Source: an uncultured Clostridia bacterium
Lineage (GTDB): Bacteria > Bacillota > Clostridia > Oscillospirales > Ruminococcaceae
NCBI GenBank assembly: GCA_945935925.1
Contig: CAMERU010000004.1
Span: forward strand, 1 to 35,279
Length of the DNA stretch: 35,279 nt
Reading direction: 5' to 3'
Under the pieces are notes generated by a model that worked only from the letters and a program-made list of their open reading frames with translations, searched no databases and was not told the origin of the DNA. Shown piece after piece: positions 35,010 to 35,279 of the stretch. A program made the position numbers and the translations under genes. Numbering within the stretch: position 1 is the stretch's first letter; every line of letters starts with the position of its first letter.

Positions 35010-35279
35010 TTATTTAACACGCGTTACCTTTGCGCCGCCCTTTGTTTTGTTGTAGCTGTCGGTGGCGCTGAACGCTTCTATAAGCGCGGTTTCCATGTCG
35101 TTGAGCCGCTTTGCTTTCACGGGGACAATGCGCACATAGGCATACTTGCCGTATTTTATGTCCGCGTAGATATCGCCCTTTCCCTTGCCGTTGAAGTGAT
35201 TGTGCACCCGCTGACAAACATTGACCGACTGCCCGATATAAATGTTCTCGTAGTTATAAAACCGCTTCCCGCGCACGGG
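35010..35279 (-). CDS. GIY-YIG nuclease-superfamily protein (partial, 5' end missing)
   Basis: The last ~89 residues of a gene that runs off the right edge. The segment YNYENIYIGQSVNVCQRVHNHF fits the YIGQS...R..H part of the GIY-YIG core. The catalytic GIY strand would lie just outside the window. A GTG at 35276 is in frame, but the reading frame stays open to the edge, so the start is not seen. The C-terminal part is basic (KTKGGAKVTRVK). Substrate is unknown. Confidence 0.75.
   Translation of the reverse strand, partial: PVRGKRFYNYENIYIGQSVNVCQRVHNHFNGKGKGDIYADIKYGKYAYVRIVPVKAKRLNDMETALIEAFSATDSYNKTKGGAKVTRVK

Noticed and set aside
1-35279. tRNA or rRNA genes, transposases, integrases, att sites
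   Set aside because: None recognised on either strand; the window looks chromosomal without an autonomous mobile element.

Overview
This is a moderately GC-rich chromosomal segment of a low-GC-lineage Gram-positive (Firmicutes/Clostridia). It is most likely a gut or rumen Oscillospiraceae of the Ruminococcus type. The evidence is the S12 protein with the Gram-positive-type insertion, HemZ-type radical SAM protein, DUF1292 and TSCPD small proteins, many lipobox lipoproteins with Ser/Thr/Glu-rich linkers, strong TTGACA-17-TATAAT promoters, and a galactomannan-degrading GH26/GH27 pair. Genus-level assignment is inference.

Region 1 (1-9.1 kb, minus strand) is the transcription/translation core. 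rpoB-rpoC run from a near-consensus promoter through a folded leader. A terminator follows, and its 3' arm contains the -35 box of the next promoter, which drives rpsL-rpsG-fusA (fusA runs off the left edge). No rplKAJL genes precede rpoB; two small lipoprotein genes stand there instead.

Region 2 (9.2-12.2 kb) is accessory and RNA-rich. It holds the lipoprotein pair, a truncated HTH-regulator remnant, a ~197-nt structured RNA of 6S size on the minus strand, a DUF1292 gene, and a ~575-nt plus-strand transcription unit with its own promoter and terminator but no convincing protein. The last has the size and character of the large ornate ncRNAs (ROOL/OLE class) and is the most interesting item in the window.

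Region 3 (12.2-19.0 kb, minus strand) is a tight seven-gene operon: glmU, pncA, pncB, an acidic-linker protein, a TtcA-like thiolase, a four-helix membrane protein, and uridine phosphorylase. It ends in a perfect 14-bp terminator stem. It mixes UDP-GlcNAc synthesis, NAD salvage, tRNA thiolation and pyrimidine salvage.

Region 4 (19.0-24.3 kb) has a lone plus-strand bacterial-PH membrane protein, convergent with a minus-strand operon of two paralogous parvulin-type lipoprotein foldases and an Orn/Lys/Arg decarboxylase.

Region 5 (24.4-29.4 kb, plus strand) has a BMP-family solute-binding lipoprotein plus a TSCPD protein. A galactomannan operon follows (GH27 alpha-galactosidase, small zinc ribbon, GH26 mannanase lipoprotein). 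Last comes a ~245-bp hairpin-packed intergenic element bounded by two identical palindromes.

Region 6 (29.4-35.3 kb, minus strand) has a cytoplasmic LacI-type sensor fused to a GGDEF domain, an MreB homologue, a small DUF4870-like membrane protein, HemZ, a metallo-beta-lactamase-fold hydrolase and a GIY-YIG protein cut by the right edge.
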